DNA from: Alitta virens
Lineage: Eukaryota; Annelida; Polychaeta; Phyllodocida; Nereididae
Direction of reading: 5' to 3'
DNA length: 64,000 bases
Assembly: GCA_932294295.1 (NCBI GenBank)
Contig: OW028585.1
Span: 24,116,313 to 24,180,312, forward strand
The notes below the pieces were generated by a model that ran no database searches, had not been told where the DNA came from, and saw only the letters and a list, made by a program, of their open reading frames with translations. The position numbers were made by a program, and so were the translations under genes. This document shows, one piece after another, positions 14,338 to 28,265 of the stretch. Position 1 is the first letter of the stretch. Each line of letters opens with the position of its first letter.

Positions 14338-16442
14338 CTGTAAAGATACAAATATTAGAAAATGAAAGAATTCATAATGAAAGTCCACTTCTTTCTTTTT
14401 TTATCAAATTGATGGGTCACTGTTGCTAGAATATCCCCTAAGGGATTAGATTAGACTTAGTGATTGTAATTATTCAGTAAACCTGAATTAGAAAGTTCAT
14501 GTGTTAATTAATGGAACTTACCTTCTGTAAGTCATCAATCCATCAAAGGCCATCACTCCATCTTCATACAAATCATCAGATGCCAGGTGGAGAACATGAT
14601 ATTATCTCTCTTCAGCATCATAGGCCATCGACAGGTAGTTTTTACTGCAAATTGTAGATGTAGTTACCATGTTTGGATCAGCTTCACTGCAGATTGTAGA
14701 TGCAGTTACCATGGTTGGATCAGCTTCACAGCCCATTCTAGATGCAGTTAACATGTTTGGATCAGCTTCATTGCAGATTGTAGATGCAGTTACCATGGTT
14801 GGATCACCTTCACAGCACATTGTAGATGCAGTTACCATGTTTAAATCAGCTTCATTGCAGATTGTAGATGCAGTTATCATGTTTTGATCAGTTTCACTGC
14901 AGATTGTAGATGCAGTTCTCATGTTATGATCGACTTCACTGCAGATTGTAGATGCAGGTACCATGTTTGGATCAGCTTCATTGCAGATTGTAGATACATT
15001 TATCATGTTTGAATCAGCTTCACCGCAGATTGTAGATGCAATTACCAAGAATTGATGAGCTACACTACAGATTGTAGATGCAGTTACCAGGTTTGGATCA
15101 GATTCACTGCAGATTGTAGATGCAGTTGCCATGTTTGGATCAGCTTCATTGCAGATTGCAGATGCAGTTATCATGTTTGGATCAGCTTCACTGCAGATTG
15201 TAGCTGCCATTATCACGTTAAGATAACTTTCACTACAGATTGTAGATGCAGATACCATGTTATGATCAGCTTCATTGCAGATTGTAGATGCAGTTATCAT
15301 GTTTTGATCAGTTTCACTGTAGATTGTAGATGCAGTTACCATGATTTGATGAGCTACACCGCAGATTGTAGATGCAGTTACCAGATTTGGATCAGCTTCA
15401 CTGCAGATTGTAGATGCAGTTACCATGTTTGGATCAGCTTCATTGCAGATTGCAGATGCAGTTATGTTTGGATCAGCTTCACTGCAGATTGTAGATGCCA
15501 TTATCATGTTATGATAACTTTCACTGCACATTGTAGATGCAGTTACCATGTTTGGATCATCTTTACTGCAGATTGTAGATGCAGTTACCATGTTTGGATC
15601 AGCTTCACTGCAGATTGTAGATGCAGTTATCAACTTCACTGCGGATTGTTGATGCAGTTGCCATGTTTTGATGTGCTAGACAGTAAATTGTAGATGCAAT
15701 TACCATGTTTGGATCAGCTTCACTGCAGATTTTACATGCAGTTATGTTATGATCAACTTCACTGCAGATTGAAGATGTTTGGATCAGCTTCATTGCAGAT
15801 TGTAGATGCAGTTATCATGGTTGGATGAGCTTCACTGCAGATTGTAGATGCAGTTATCATGTTATGATAAATTTCACTACAGATGGTAGATGCAGTTACC
15901 ATGTTTGGATCAGCTTCATTGCAGATTGCATATGCAGTTATCATGTTTGGATCAGCTTCACTACAGATTGTAGATGCCATTATCATGTCATGATAACTTT
16001 CACTGCACATTGTAGATGCAGTTACCATGTTTGGATCAGCTTTACTGCAGATTGTAGATGCAGTTACCATGTTTGGATCAGCTTTACTGCAGATTGTAGA
16101 TGGAGTTACCAAGTTTAAATCAGCTTCACTGCGGATTGTAGATGCAGGTACCATGTTTGGATTTTCTGTTGCGGCTATATAATTGGTCATGAACACTCAG
16201 CAGTACTGTTCACAAGGTATACTTCCAATCACCCTCTTGAACCAGGAATGATGCTTCCAATATGGTCTTCGGGTTTGAAAAGCTCTGTTGGATGAGGCAT
16301 GTTGGGATTCATGTTCAGTCATCACTGGCTGTTCCAGTATGGAAGTACAAGTAGATAGTTGCCCAGTGCAACATGTAACATCAAGATGTCCATATTTCCC
16401 TCTTTGCAAATAATGGACATCCGGAGTAGACCCACAATGATT
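14338..16442 (-). repeat. Satellite module 8: intron 14338-14521, exon-like body 14522-16442
   Basis: The body is 1,921 bp and nearly identical to module 6 at an offset of 4,487 bp. It shares the rare changes of module 6, such as TAGCTGCCATTATCACG, and the CGA codon in the head. This is the start of the second copy of the two-module block. Confidence 0.85.
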
Positions 16443-18824
16443 CTGTAAAGATACAAATATTAGAAAATGAAAGAATTCATAATGAAAGTCCACTTCTTTC
16501 TTTTTTTATCAAATTGATGGGTCACTGTTGCTAGAATATCCCCTAAGGGATTAGATTAGACTTAGTGATTGTAATTATTCAGTAAACCTGAATTAGAAAG
16601 TTCATGTGTTAATTAATGGAACTTACCTTCTGTAAGTCATCAATCCATCAAAGGCCATCACTCCATCTTCATACAAATCATCAGATGCCAGGTGGAGAAC
16701 ATGATATTATCTCTCTTCAGCATCATAGGCCATCGACAAGCAGTTTTTACTGCAAATTGTAGATGCAGTTACCATGTTTGGATCAGCTTCACTGCAGATT
16801 TTACATGCAGTTATGTTATGATCAACTTCACTGCGGATTGAAGATGTTTGGATCAGCTTCATTGCAGATTGTAGATGCAGTTATCATGGTTGGATCAGCT
16901 TCACTGCAGGTTGTAGATGCAGTTATCACGTTATGATAAATTTCACTACAGAGGGTAGATGAAGGTACCATGTTTGGACCAGCTTCACTGCAGATTGTAG
17001 ATGCAGTTATCAAGTTATGATCAACTTCACTGCCGATTGTAGATGTTTGGATCAGCTTCATTGCAGATTGTAGATGCAGTTATCATGGTTGGATCAGCTT
17101 CACTGCAGATTGTAGATGCAGTTATCACGCTATGATAAATTTCACTACAGATGGTAGATGAAGGTACCATGTTTGGACCAGCTGCACTGCAGATTGTAGA
17201 TGCAATTAGCAACTTCACTGCGGATTGTAGATGCAGTTACCATGTTTTGATGTGCTAGACAGCAGATTGTTGTGACAGTTATCATGTTTTCATCAGTTTC
17301 ACTGCAGACTATAGATGAAGGTACCAAGTTTGGATCAGCAGATTGTACAGGCAGTTATCATGTTTTGATCAGTTTCACTGTAGATTGTAGATGTAGTTAC
17401 CATGTTTGGATCAGCTTCACTGCAGATTGTAGATGCAGTTACCATGGTTGGATCAGCTTCACAGCCCATTCTAGATGCAGTTATCATGTTTGGATCAGCT
17501 TCATTGCAGATTGTAGATGCAGTTACCATGGTTGGATCACCTTCACAGCACATTGTAGATGCAGTTACCATGTTTGGATCAGCTTCACTGCAGATTGTAG
17601 ATGCAGTTATCATGTTTTGATCAATTTCACTGCAGATTGTAGATCCAGTTATCATGATATGATCGACTTCACTGCGGATTGTAGATGCAGGTACCATGTT
17701 TGGATCAGCTTCATTGCAGATTGTAGATACATTTATTATGTTTGAATCAGCTTCACCGCAGATTGTAGATGCCGTTACCAAGAATTGATGAGCTACACTG
17801 CAGATTGTAGATGCAGTTACCAGGTTTGGGTCAGCTTCACGGCAGATTGTAGATGCAGTTACCATGTTTGGATCAGCTTCATTGCAGATTGTAGATGCAG
17901 TTATCATGTTTGGATCAGCTTCACTGCAGATTGTAGATGCAGTTATCATGTAATGATCAACTTCACTGCGGATTGTAGATGCAGGTACCATTTTTGGATC
18001 AGCTTCATTGCAGATTGTAGATACATTTATCATGTTTGAATCAGCTTCACTGCAGATTGTCGATACAGTTACCATGATTTGATGACCTACACTGCAAGTT
18101 GTAGATACAGTTACCATGTTTGGATCAGCTTCACTGCAGATTGTAGATGCAGTTACCATGGTTGGATCAGCTTCACAGCCCATTGTTGATGCAGTTATCA
18201 TGATTGGATCAGCTTCACTGCAGATTGTAGATGCCATTATCATGTTATGATAACTTTTACTACAGATTGTAGATGCAGATACCATGTAATGATTAGCTTC
18301 ATTGCAGATTGCAGATGCAGTTATCATGTTTGGATCAGCTTCACTGCAGATTGTAGATGCCATTATCATGTTATGATAACTTTCACTGCACATTGTAGAT
18401 GCAGTTACCATGTTTGGATCAGCTTTACTGCAGATTGTAGATGCAGTTACCATGTTTGGATCAGCTTTACTGCAGATTGTAGATGGAGTTACCAAGTTTA
18501 AATCAGCTTCACTGCGGATTGTAGATGCAGGTACCATGTTTGGATTTTCTGTTGCGGCTATATAATTGGTCATGAACACTCAACAGTACTGTTCACAGGT
18601 ATACTTCCAATCACCCTCTTGAACCAGGAATGATGCTTCCAATATGGTCTTCGGGTTTGAAAAGCTCTGTTGGATGAGGCATGTTGGGATTCATGTTCAG
18701 TCATCACTGGCTGTTCCAGTATGGAAGTACAAGTAGATAGTTGCCCAGTGCAACATGTAACATCAAGATGTCCATATTTCCCTCTTTGCAAATAATGGAC
18801 ATCCGGAGTAGACCCACAATGATT
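16443..18824 (-). repeat. Satellite module 9: intron 16443-16626, exon-like body 16627-18824
   Basis: The body is 2,198 bp and nearly identical to module 7 at an offset of 4,487 bp. I saw only isolated differences, for example AGATCGCAG near 13,820 versus AGATTGCAG near 18,307. It has the same 414-codon array frame (17335-18579) and the CGA codon in the head. Confidence 0.85.
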
Positions 18825-21297
18825 CTGTAAAGATACAAATATTAGAAAATGAAAGAATTCATAATGAAAGTCCACTTCTTTCTTTTTTTATCAAATTGAT
18901 GGGTCACTGTTGCTAGAATATCCCCTAAGGGATTAGATTAGACTTAGTGATTGTAATTATTCAGTAAACCTGAATTAGAAAGTTCATGTGTTAATTAATG
19001 GAACTTACCTTCTGTAAGTCATCAATCCATCAAAGGCCATCACTCCATCTTCATACAAATCATCAGATGCCAGGTGGAGAACATGATATTATCTCTCTTC
19101 AGCATCATAGGCCATCGACAAGCAGTTTTTACTGCAAATTGTAGATGCAGTTACCATGTTTGGATCAGCTTCACTGCAGATTTTACATGCAGTTATGTTA
19201 TGATCAACTTCACTGCGGATTGAAGATGTTTGGATCAGCTTCATTGCAGATTGTAGATGCAGTTATCATGGTTGGATCAGCTTCACTGCAGGTTGTAGAT
19301 GCAGTTATCACGTTATGATAAATTTCACTACAGAGGGTAGATGAAGGTACCATGTTTGGACCAGCTTCACTGCAGATTGTAGATGCAGTTATCAAGTTAT
19401 GATCAACTTCACTGCGGATTGTAGATGTTTGGATCAGCTTCATTGCAGATTGTAGATGCAGTTATCATGGTTGGATCAGCTTCACTGCAGATTGTAGATG
19501 CAGTTATCACGCTATGATAAATTTCACTACAGATGGTAGATGAAGGTACCATGTTTGGACCAGCTGCACTGCAGATTGTAGATGCAATTAGCAACTTCAC
19601 TGCGGATTGTAGATGCAGTTACCATGTTTTGATGTGCTAGACAGCAGATTGTTGTGACAGTTATCATGTTTTCATCAGTTTCACTGCAGACTATAGATGA
19701 AGGTACCAAGTTTGGATCAGCAGATTGTACAGGCAGTTATCATGTTTTGATCAGTTTCACTGTAGATTGTAGATGTAGTTACCATGTTTGGATCAGCTTC
19801 ACTGCAGATTGTAGATGCAGTTACCATGGTTGGATCAGCTTCACAGCCCATTCTAGATGCAGTTATCATGTTTGGATCAGCTTCATTGCAGATTGTAGAT
19901 GCAGTTACCATGGTTGGATCACCTTCACAGCACATTGTAGATGCAGTTACCATGTTTGGATCAGCGTCACTGCAGATTGTAGATGCAGTTATCATGTTTT
20001 GATCAATTTCACTGCAGATTGTAGATCCAGTTATCATGATATGATCGACTTCACTGCGGATTGTAGATGCAGGTACCATGTTTGGATCAGCTTCATTGCA
20101 GATTGTAGATACATTTATTATGTTTGAATCAGCTTCACCGCAGATTGTAGATGCCGTTACCAAGAATTGATGAGCTACACTGCAGATTGTAGATGCAGTT
20201 ATCATGTAATGATCAACTTCACTGCGGATTGTAGATGCAGGTACCATTTTTGGATCAGCTTCATTGCAGATTGTAGATACATTTATCATGTTTGAATCAG
20301 CTTCACTGCAGATTGTCGATACAGTTACCATGATTTGATGACCTACACTGCAAGTTGTAGATACAGTTACCATGTTTGGATCAGCTTCACTGCAGATTGT
20401 AGATGCAGTTACCATGGTTGGATCAGCTTCACAGCCCATTGTTGATGCAGTTATCATGATTGGATCAGCTTCACTGCAGATTGTAGATGCCATTATCATG
20501 TTATGATAACTTTTACTACAGATTGTAGATGCAGATACCATGTAATGATTAGCTTCATTGCAGATTGTAGATGCATTTATCATGTTTTGATCAGTTTCAC
20601 TGTAGATTGTAGAAGCAGTTACCATGATTTGATGAGCTACACTGCAGATTGTAGATGCAGTTACCATGTTTGGATCAGCTTCACTGCACATTGTAGATGC
20701 AGTTACCATGTTTGGATCAGCTTTACTGCAGATTGTAGATGCAGTTAATATGGTTGGATCAGTTTCACTGCACATTGTAGATGCAGTTACCATGTCTTGA
20801 TGAGATAAACTGCAGATTGTAGATGGTGGGTGGGTGGGTGATTAGGGCTTTACGTCCTGTATTTCTGCACCAGTTGGGCTAATTAGGACAGGCAGAGACC
20901 ATGGCAATGAGACGAAGGATGAAACAGCCATCCAACTTAGGCGCGCAGATTGTAGATGGATATACCAAGTTTAAATCAGCTTCACTGCGGATTGTAGATG
21001 CAGGTACCATGTTTGGATTTTCTGTAGCAGCTATATAATTGGTCATGAACACTCAGCAGTACTGTTCACAGGTATACTTCCAATCACCCTCTTGAACCAG
21101 AAATGATGCTTCCAATATGGTCTTCAGGTTTGAAAAGCTCTGTTGGATGAGGCATGTTGGGAATCATGTTCAGTCATCACTGGCTGTTCCAGTATGGAAG
21201 TACAAGTAGATAGTTGCCCAGTGCAACATGTAACATCAAGATGTCCATATTCCCCTCTTTGCAAATAATGGACATCCGGAGTAGACCCACAATGATT
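18825..21297 (-). repeat. Satellite module 10: intron 18825-19008, exon-like body 19009-21297
   Basis: The body is 2,289 bp. Its left part matches modules 7 and 9. Its array then lacks several units and is interrupted by a 118-bp non-satellite insertion at 20,827-20,944. The array frame is open for 358 codons (19717-20793). The head has returned to the TGA form, so the block copy ends inside this module. Confidence 0.8.
20827..20944. mobile_element. 118-bp insertion in the satellite, starting with a (GGGT)n tract, SINE-like relic
   Basis: A non-satellite segment starts with GTGGGTGGGTGGGTGATTAG and ends near CCAACTTAGGCGC. It is flanked on both sides by GCAGATTGTAGATGG, which could be a 15-bp target duplication but is also part of the satellite unit. 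A short tandem tract at one end plus flanking duplication fits a SINE or other retroposed fragment. No polymerase III boxes were recognised. Confidence 0.55.
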
Positions 21298-23620
21298 CTG
21301 TAAAGATACAAATATTAGAAAATGAAAGAATTCATAATGAAAGTCCACTTCTTTCTTTTTTTATCAAATTGATGGGTCACTGTTGCTAGAATATCCCCTA
21401 AGGGATTAGATTAGACTTAGTGATTGTAATTATTCAGCAAAACTGAATTAGAAAGTTCATGTGTTAATTAATGGAACTTACCTTCTGTAAGTCATCAATC
21501 CATCGAAGGCCATCAATCCATCTTCATTGAAATCATCAGATGCCAGGTTGAGAACATGATATTATCTCTCTTCAGCATCATAGGCCATTGACAGGTAGTT
21601 TTTACTAAAAATTGTAGATGCAGTTACCATGTTTGGATCAGCTTCACTGCAGATTGTAGATGCAGTTACCATGGTTGGATCAGCTTCACAGCCCATTGTA
21701 GATGCAGTTATCATGTTTGGATCAGCTTCATTGCACATTGTAGATGCAGTTACCATGGTTGGATCACCTTCACAGCACATTATAGATGCAGTTACCATGA
21801 TTCGATCAGCTTCATTGCGGATTGTAGATGCAGTCATCATGGTTGGATCAGCTTCACTGCCGATTGTAGATGTAAGTATCATGTTATGATCAACTTCACT
21901 GCGGATTGTAGATGTTTGGATCAGCTTCATTGCAGATTGTAGATGCTGTTATCATGGTTGGATCAGCTTCACTGCAGATTGTAGATGCAGTTATCACGTT
22001 ATGATAAATTTCACTACAGATAGTAGATGAAGGTACCATGTTTGGACCAGCTTCACTGCAGATTGTAGATGCAGTTATCTTGTTATGATCAACTTCACTG
22101 CGGATTGTAGATGCAAGTACTATGTTTGGATCACATTCATTGCAGACTGAAGATGCAGTTATCATGTTTGAATCGGCTTCTCTGCAGATTGTAGATATAG
22201 TTATCATTGTTATGATAAATTTCACTACAGATTGTAGATGCTGTTACCATGTTTGGATCAGCTTCACTACAGATTGTAGATGCAGTTACCATGTTTTGAC
22301 GAGCTACACTGCAGATTGTAGATGCAGGTACCATGTTTATATCAGCTTCACTACAGATTGCAGATGCAGATACCATGGTTCGATCAGCTTCACTGCAGAT
22401 TGTAGATGCAGTTAATATCATCAGATCAGCTTCACTGCAGATTGCAGATGAAGTTACCATGTTTGGATCAGCTTCACTGTAGACTGTAGAAGCACTTATC
22501 ATGTTTTAATGAGCTACACTGTAGATTGTAGACGCAGTTACCAAGTTTAGATCAGCCACACTGCAGAATGTAGATGCAGTTACCAACATTGGATCAGCTT
22601 CACTGCGGATTGTAGATGCAGGTACCATGTTTGGATCAGCTTCACTACAGATTGTAGATGCAGGTACCATGTTTTGATGAGCTACACTGCAGATTGTAGA
22701 TGCAGTAACCAACATTAGATCAGCTTACTGCGGATTGTAGATACAGTTACCATGTTTTGATGTGCTAGACAGCAGATTGTTGAGGCAGTTATCATGTTTT
22801 GATCAGTTTCACTGCAGACTATAGATGCAGGTACCAAGTTTGGATCAGCAGATTGTACAGGCATTTATAATGTTTTGATCAGTTTCACTGCAGATTGTAG
22901 ATGCAGTTACCATGTTTGGATTAGCTTCACTGCAGATTGTAGATGCAGTTATCATGTTATGATGGACTTCATTGCAGATTGTAGATACATTTATCATGTT
23001 TGAATCAGCTTCACTGCAGATTTTCGATACAGTTGTCATGTTTTGATCAGTTTCACTGTAGATTGTAGAAGCAGTTACCATGATTTGATGACCTACACTG
23101 CAGATTGTAGATGTAGTTACCAGGTTTGGATCAGCTTCACTGCAGATAATAGATGAAGTTACCATGTTTGGATCAACTTCACTGCACATTGTAGATTCAG
23201 TTACCATGTTTGGATCAGCTTCACTGCAGATTGTAGATGCAGTTACCATGTCTTGATGAGATAAACTGCAGATTGTAGATGGAGTTACCAAGTTTAAATC
23301 AGCTTCACTGCGGATTGTAGATGCAGGTACCATGTTTGGATTTTCTGTAGCGGCTATATAATTGGTCATGAACACTCAGCAGTACTGTTCACAGGTATAC
23401 TTCCAATCACCCTCTTGAACCAGAAATGATGCTTCCAATATCGTCTTCAGGTTTGAAAAGCTCTGTTGGATGAGGCATGTTGGGAATCATGTTCAGTCAT
23501 CACTGGCTGTTCCAGTATGGAAGTACAAGTAGATAGTTGCCCAGTGCAACATGTAACATCAAGATGTCCATATTCCCCTCTTTGCAAATAATGGACATCC
23601 GGAGTAGACCCACAATGATT
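21298..23620 (-). repeat. Satellite module 11: intron 21298-21481, exon-like body 21482-23620
   Basis: The body is 2,139 bp. This is the first of three nearly identical modules with a more diverged unit set, including the variants TGTAAGTATCATG and TTAATATCATCAG. The array frame is cut into pieces of 122, 109, 121, 69 and 176 codons, so little coding continuity remains. Confidence 0.8.
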
Positions 23621-25942
23621 CTGTAAAGATACAAATATTAGAAAATGAAAGAATTCATAATGAAAGTCCACTTCTTTCTTTTTTTATCAAATTGATGGGT
23701 CACTGTTGCTAGAATATCCCCTAAGGGATTAGATTAGACTTAGTGATTGTAATTATTCAGCAAAACTGAATTAGAAAGTTCATGTGTTAATTAATGGAAC
23801 TTACCTTCTGTAAGTCATCAATCCATCGAAGGCCATCAATCCATCTTCATTGAAATCATCAGATGCCAGGTTGAGAACATGATATTATCTCTCTTCAGCA
23901 TCATAGGCCATTGACAGGTAGTTTTTACTGCAAATTGTAGATGCAGTTACCATGTTTGGATCAGCTTCACTGCAGATTGTAGATGCAGTTACCATGGTTG
24001 GATCAGCTTCACAGCCCATTGTAGATGCAGTTATCATGTTTGGATCAGCTTCATTGCACATTGTAGATGCAGTTACCATGGTTGGATCACCTTCACAGCA
24101 CATTATAGATGCAGTTACTATGATTCGATCAGCTTCATTGCGGATTGTAGATGCAGTCATCATGGTTGGATCAGCTTCACTGCAGATTGTAGATGTAAGT
24201 ATCATGTTATGATCAACTTCACTGCGGATTGTAGATGTTTGGATCAGCTTCATTGCAGATTGTAGATGCTGTTATCATGGTTGGATCAGCTTCACTGCAG
24301 ATTGTAGATGCAGTTATCACGTTATGATAAATTTCACTACAGATAGTAGATGAAGGTACCATGTTTGGACCAGCTTCACTGCAGATTGTAGATGCAGTTA
24401 TCTTGTTATGATCAACTTCACTGCGGATTGTAGATGCAAGTACTATGTTTGGATCACATTCATTGCAGACTGAAGATGCAGTTATCATGTTTGAATCGGC
24501 TTCTCTGCAGATTGTAGATATAGTTATCATTGTTATGATAAATTTCACTACAGATTGTAGATGCTGTTACCATGTTTGGATCAGCTTCACTACAGATTGT
24601 AGATGCAGTTACCATGTTTTGATGAGCTACACTGCAGATTGTAGATGCAGGTACCATGTTTATATCAGCTTCACTACAGATTGCAGATGCAGATACCATG
24701 GTTCGATCAGCTTCACTGCAGATTGTAGATGCAGTTAATATCATCAGATCAGCTTCACTGCAGATTGCAGATGAAGTTACCATGTTTGGATCAGCTTCAC
24801 TGTAGACTGTAGAAGCACTTATCATGTTTTAATGAGCTACACTGTAGATTGTAGACGCAGTTACCAAGTTTAGATCAGCCACACTGCAGAATGTAGATGC
24901 AGTTACCAACATTGGATCAGCTTCACTGCGGATTGTAGATGCAGGTACCATGTTTGGATCAGCTTCACTACAGATTGTAGATGCAGGTACCATGTTTTGA
25001 TGAGCTACACTGCAGATTGTAGATGCAGTAACCAACATTAGATCAGCTTACTGCGGATTGTAGATACAGTTACCATGTTTTGATGTGCTAGACAGCAGAT
25101 TGTTGAGGCAGTTATCATGTTTTGATCAGTTTCACTGCAGACTATAGATGCAGGTACCAAGTTTGGATCAGCAGATTGTACAGGCATTTATAATGTTTTG
25201 ATCAGTTTCACTGCAGATTGTAGATGCAGTTACCATGTTTGGATTAGCTTCACTGCAGATTGTAGATGCAGTTATCATGTTATGATGGACTTCATTGCAG
25301 ATTGTAGATACATTTATCATGTTTGAATCAGCTTCACTGCAGATTTTCGATACAGTTGTCATGTTTTGATCAGTTACACTGTAGATTGTAGAAGCAGTTA
25401 CCATGATTTGATGACCTACACTGCAGATTGTAGTGTAGTTATCATGTTTGGATCAGCTTCACTGCAGATAATAAATGAAGTTACCATGTTTGGATCAACT
25501 TCACTGCACATTGTAGATTCAGTTACCATGTTTGGATCAGCTTCACTGCAGATTGTAGATGCAGTTACCATGTCTTGATGAGATAAACTGCAGATTGTAG
25601 ATGGAGTTACCAAGTTTAAATCAGCTTCACTGCGGATTGTAGATGCAGGTACCATGTTTGGATTTTCTGTAGCGGCTATATAATTGGTCATGAACACTCA
25701 GCAGTACTGTTCACAGGTATACTTCCAATCACCCTCTTGAACCAGAAATGATGCTTCCAATATGGTCTTCAGGTTTGAAAAGCTCTGTTGGATGAGGCAT
25801 GTTGGGAATCATGTTCAGTCATCACTGGCTGTTCCAGTATGGAAGTACAAGTAGATAGTTGCCCAGTGCAACATGTAACATCAAGATGTCCATATTCCCC
25901 TCTTTGCAAATAATGGACATCCGGAGTAGACCCACAATGATT
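23621..25942 (-). repeat. Satellite module 12: intron 23621-23804, exon-like body 23805-25942
   Basis: The body is 2,138 bp, a near copy of module 11 at an offset of 2,323 bp. A one-base loss near 25,433 (TTGTAGTGTAG instead of TTGTAGATGTAG, with nearby changes) splits the array frame that is 176 codons long in modules 11 and 13. Confidence 0.8.
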
Positions 25943-28265
25943 CTGTAAAGATACAAATATTAGAAAATGAAAGAATTCATAATGAAAGTCCACTTCTTTC
26001 TTTTTTTATCAAATTGATGGGTCACTGTTGCTAGAATATCCCCTAAGGGATTAGATTAGACTTAGTGATTGTAATTATTCAGCAAAACTGAATTAGAAAG
26101 TTCATGTGTTAATTAATGGAACTTACCTTCTGTAAGTCATCAATCCATCGAAGGCCATCAATCCATCTTCATTGAAATCATCAGATGCCAGGTTGAGAAC
26201 ATGATATTATCTCTCTTCAGCATCATAGGCCATTGACAGGTAGTTTTTACTGCAAATTGTAGATGCAGTTACCATGTTTGGATCAGCTTCACTGCAGATT
26301 GTAGATGCAGTTACCATGGTTGGATCAGCTTCACAGCCCATTGTAGATGCAGTTATCATGTTTGGATCAGCTTCATTGCACATTGTAGATGCAGTTACCA
26401 TGGTTGGATCACCTTCACAGCACATTATAGATGCAGTTACCATGATTCGATCAGCTTCATTGCGGATTGTAGATGCAGTCATCATGGTTGGATCAGCTTC
26501 ACTGCAGATTGTAGATGTAAGTATCATGTTATGATCAACTTCACTGCGGATTGTAGATGTTTGGATCAGCTTCATTGCAGATTGTAGATGCTGTTATCAT
26601 GGTTGGATCAGCTTCACTGCAGATTGTAGATGCAGTTATCACGTTATGATAAATTTCACTACAGATAGTAGATGAAGGTACCATGTTTGGACCAGCTTCA
26701 CTGCAGATTGTAGATGCAGTTATCTTGTTATGATCAACTTCACTGCGGATTGTAGATGCAAGTACTATGTTTGGATCACATTCATTGCAGACTGAAGATG
26801 CAGTTATCATGTTTGAATCGGCTTCTCTGCAGATTGTAGATATAGTTATCATTGTTATGATAAATTTCACTACAGATTGTAGATGCTGTTACCATGTTTG
26901 GATCAGCTTCACTACAGATTGTAGATGCAGTTACCATGTTTTGATGAGCTACACTGCAGATTGTAGATGCAGGTACCATGTTTATATCAGCTTCACTACA
27001 GATTGCAGATGCAGATACCATGGTTCGATCAGCTTCACTGCAGATTGTAGATGCAGTTAATATCATCAGATCAGCTTCACTGCAGATTGCAGATGAAGTT
27101 ACCATGTTTGGATCAGCTTCACTGTAGACTGTAGAAGCACTTATCATGTTTTAATGAGCTACACTGTAGATTGTAGACGCAGTTACCAAGTTTAGATCAG
27201 CCACACTGCAGAATGTAGATGCAGTTACCAACATTGGATCAGCTTCACTGCGGATTGTAGATGCAGGTACCATGTTTGGATCAGCTTCACTACAGATTGT
27301 AGATGCAGGTACCATGTTTTGATGAGCTACACTGCAGATTGTAGATGCAGTAACCAACATTAGATCAGCTTACTGCGGATTGTAGATACAGTTACCATGT
27401 TTTGATGTGCTAGACAGCAGATTGTTGAGGCAGTTATCATGTTTTGATCAGTTTCACTGCAGACTATAGATGCAGGTACCAAGTTTGGATCAGCAGATTG
27501 TACAGGCATTTATAATGTTTTGATCAGTTTCACTGCAGATTGTAGATGCAGTTACCATGTTTGGATTAGCTTCACTGCAGATTGTAGATGCAGTTATCAT
27601 GTTATGATGGACTTCATTGCAGATTGTAGATACATTTATCATGTTTGAATCAGCTTCACTGCAGATTTTCGATACAGTTGTCATGTTTTGATCAGTTTCA
27701 CTGTAGATTGTAGAAGCAGTTACCATGATTTGATGACCTACACTGCAGATTGTAGATGTAGTTACCAGGTTTGGATCAGCTTCACTGCAGATAATAGATG
27801 AAGTTACCATGTTTGGATCAACTTCACTGCACATTGTAGATTCAGTTACCATGTTTGGATCAGCTTCACTGCAGATTGTAGATGCAGTTACCATGTCTTG
27901 ATGAGATAAACTGCAGATTGTAGATGGAGTTACCAAGTTTAAATCAGCTTCACTGCGGATTGTAGATGCAGGTACCATGTTTGGATTTTCTGTAGCGGCT
28001 ATATAATTGGTCATGAACACTCAGCAGTACTGTTTACAGGTATACTTCCAATCACCCTCTTGAACCAGGAATGATGCTTCCAATATGGTCTTCAGGTTTG
28101 AAAAGCTCTGTTGGATGAGGCATGTTGGGATTCATGTTCAGTCATCACTGGCTGTTCCAGTATGGAAGTACAAGTAGATAGTTGCTCAGTGCAACATGTA
28201 ACATCAAGATGTCCATATTCCTGTCTTTGCAAATAATGGACATCCGGAGTAGACCCACAATGATT
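25943..28265 (-). repeat. Satellite module 13: intron 25943-26126, exon-like body 26127-28265
   Basis: The body is 2,139 bp, the third near-identical copy of the module 11 type. It has the same ORF breakpoints as module 11, which shows that these breaks predate the triplication. Confidence 0.8.
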
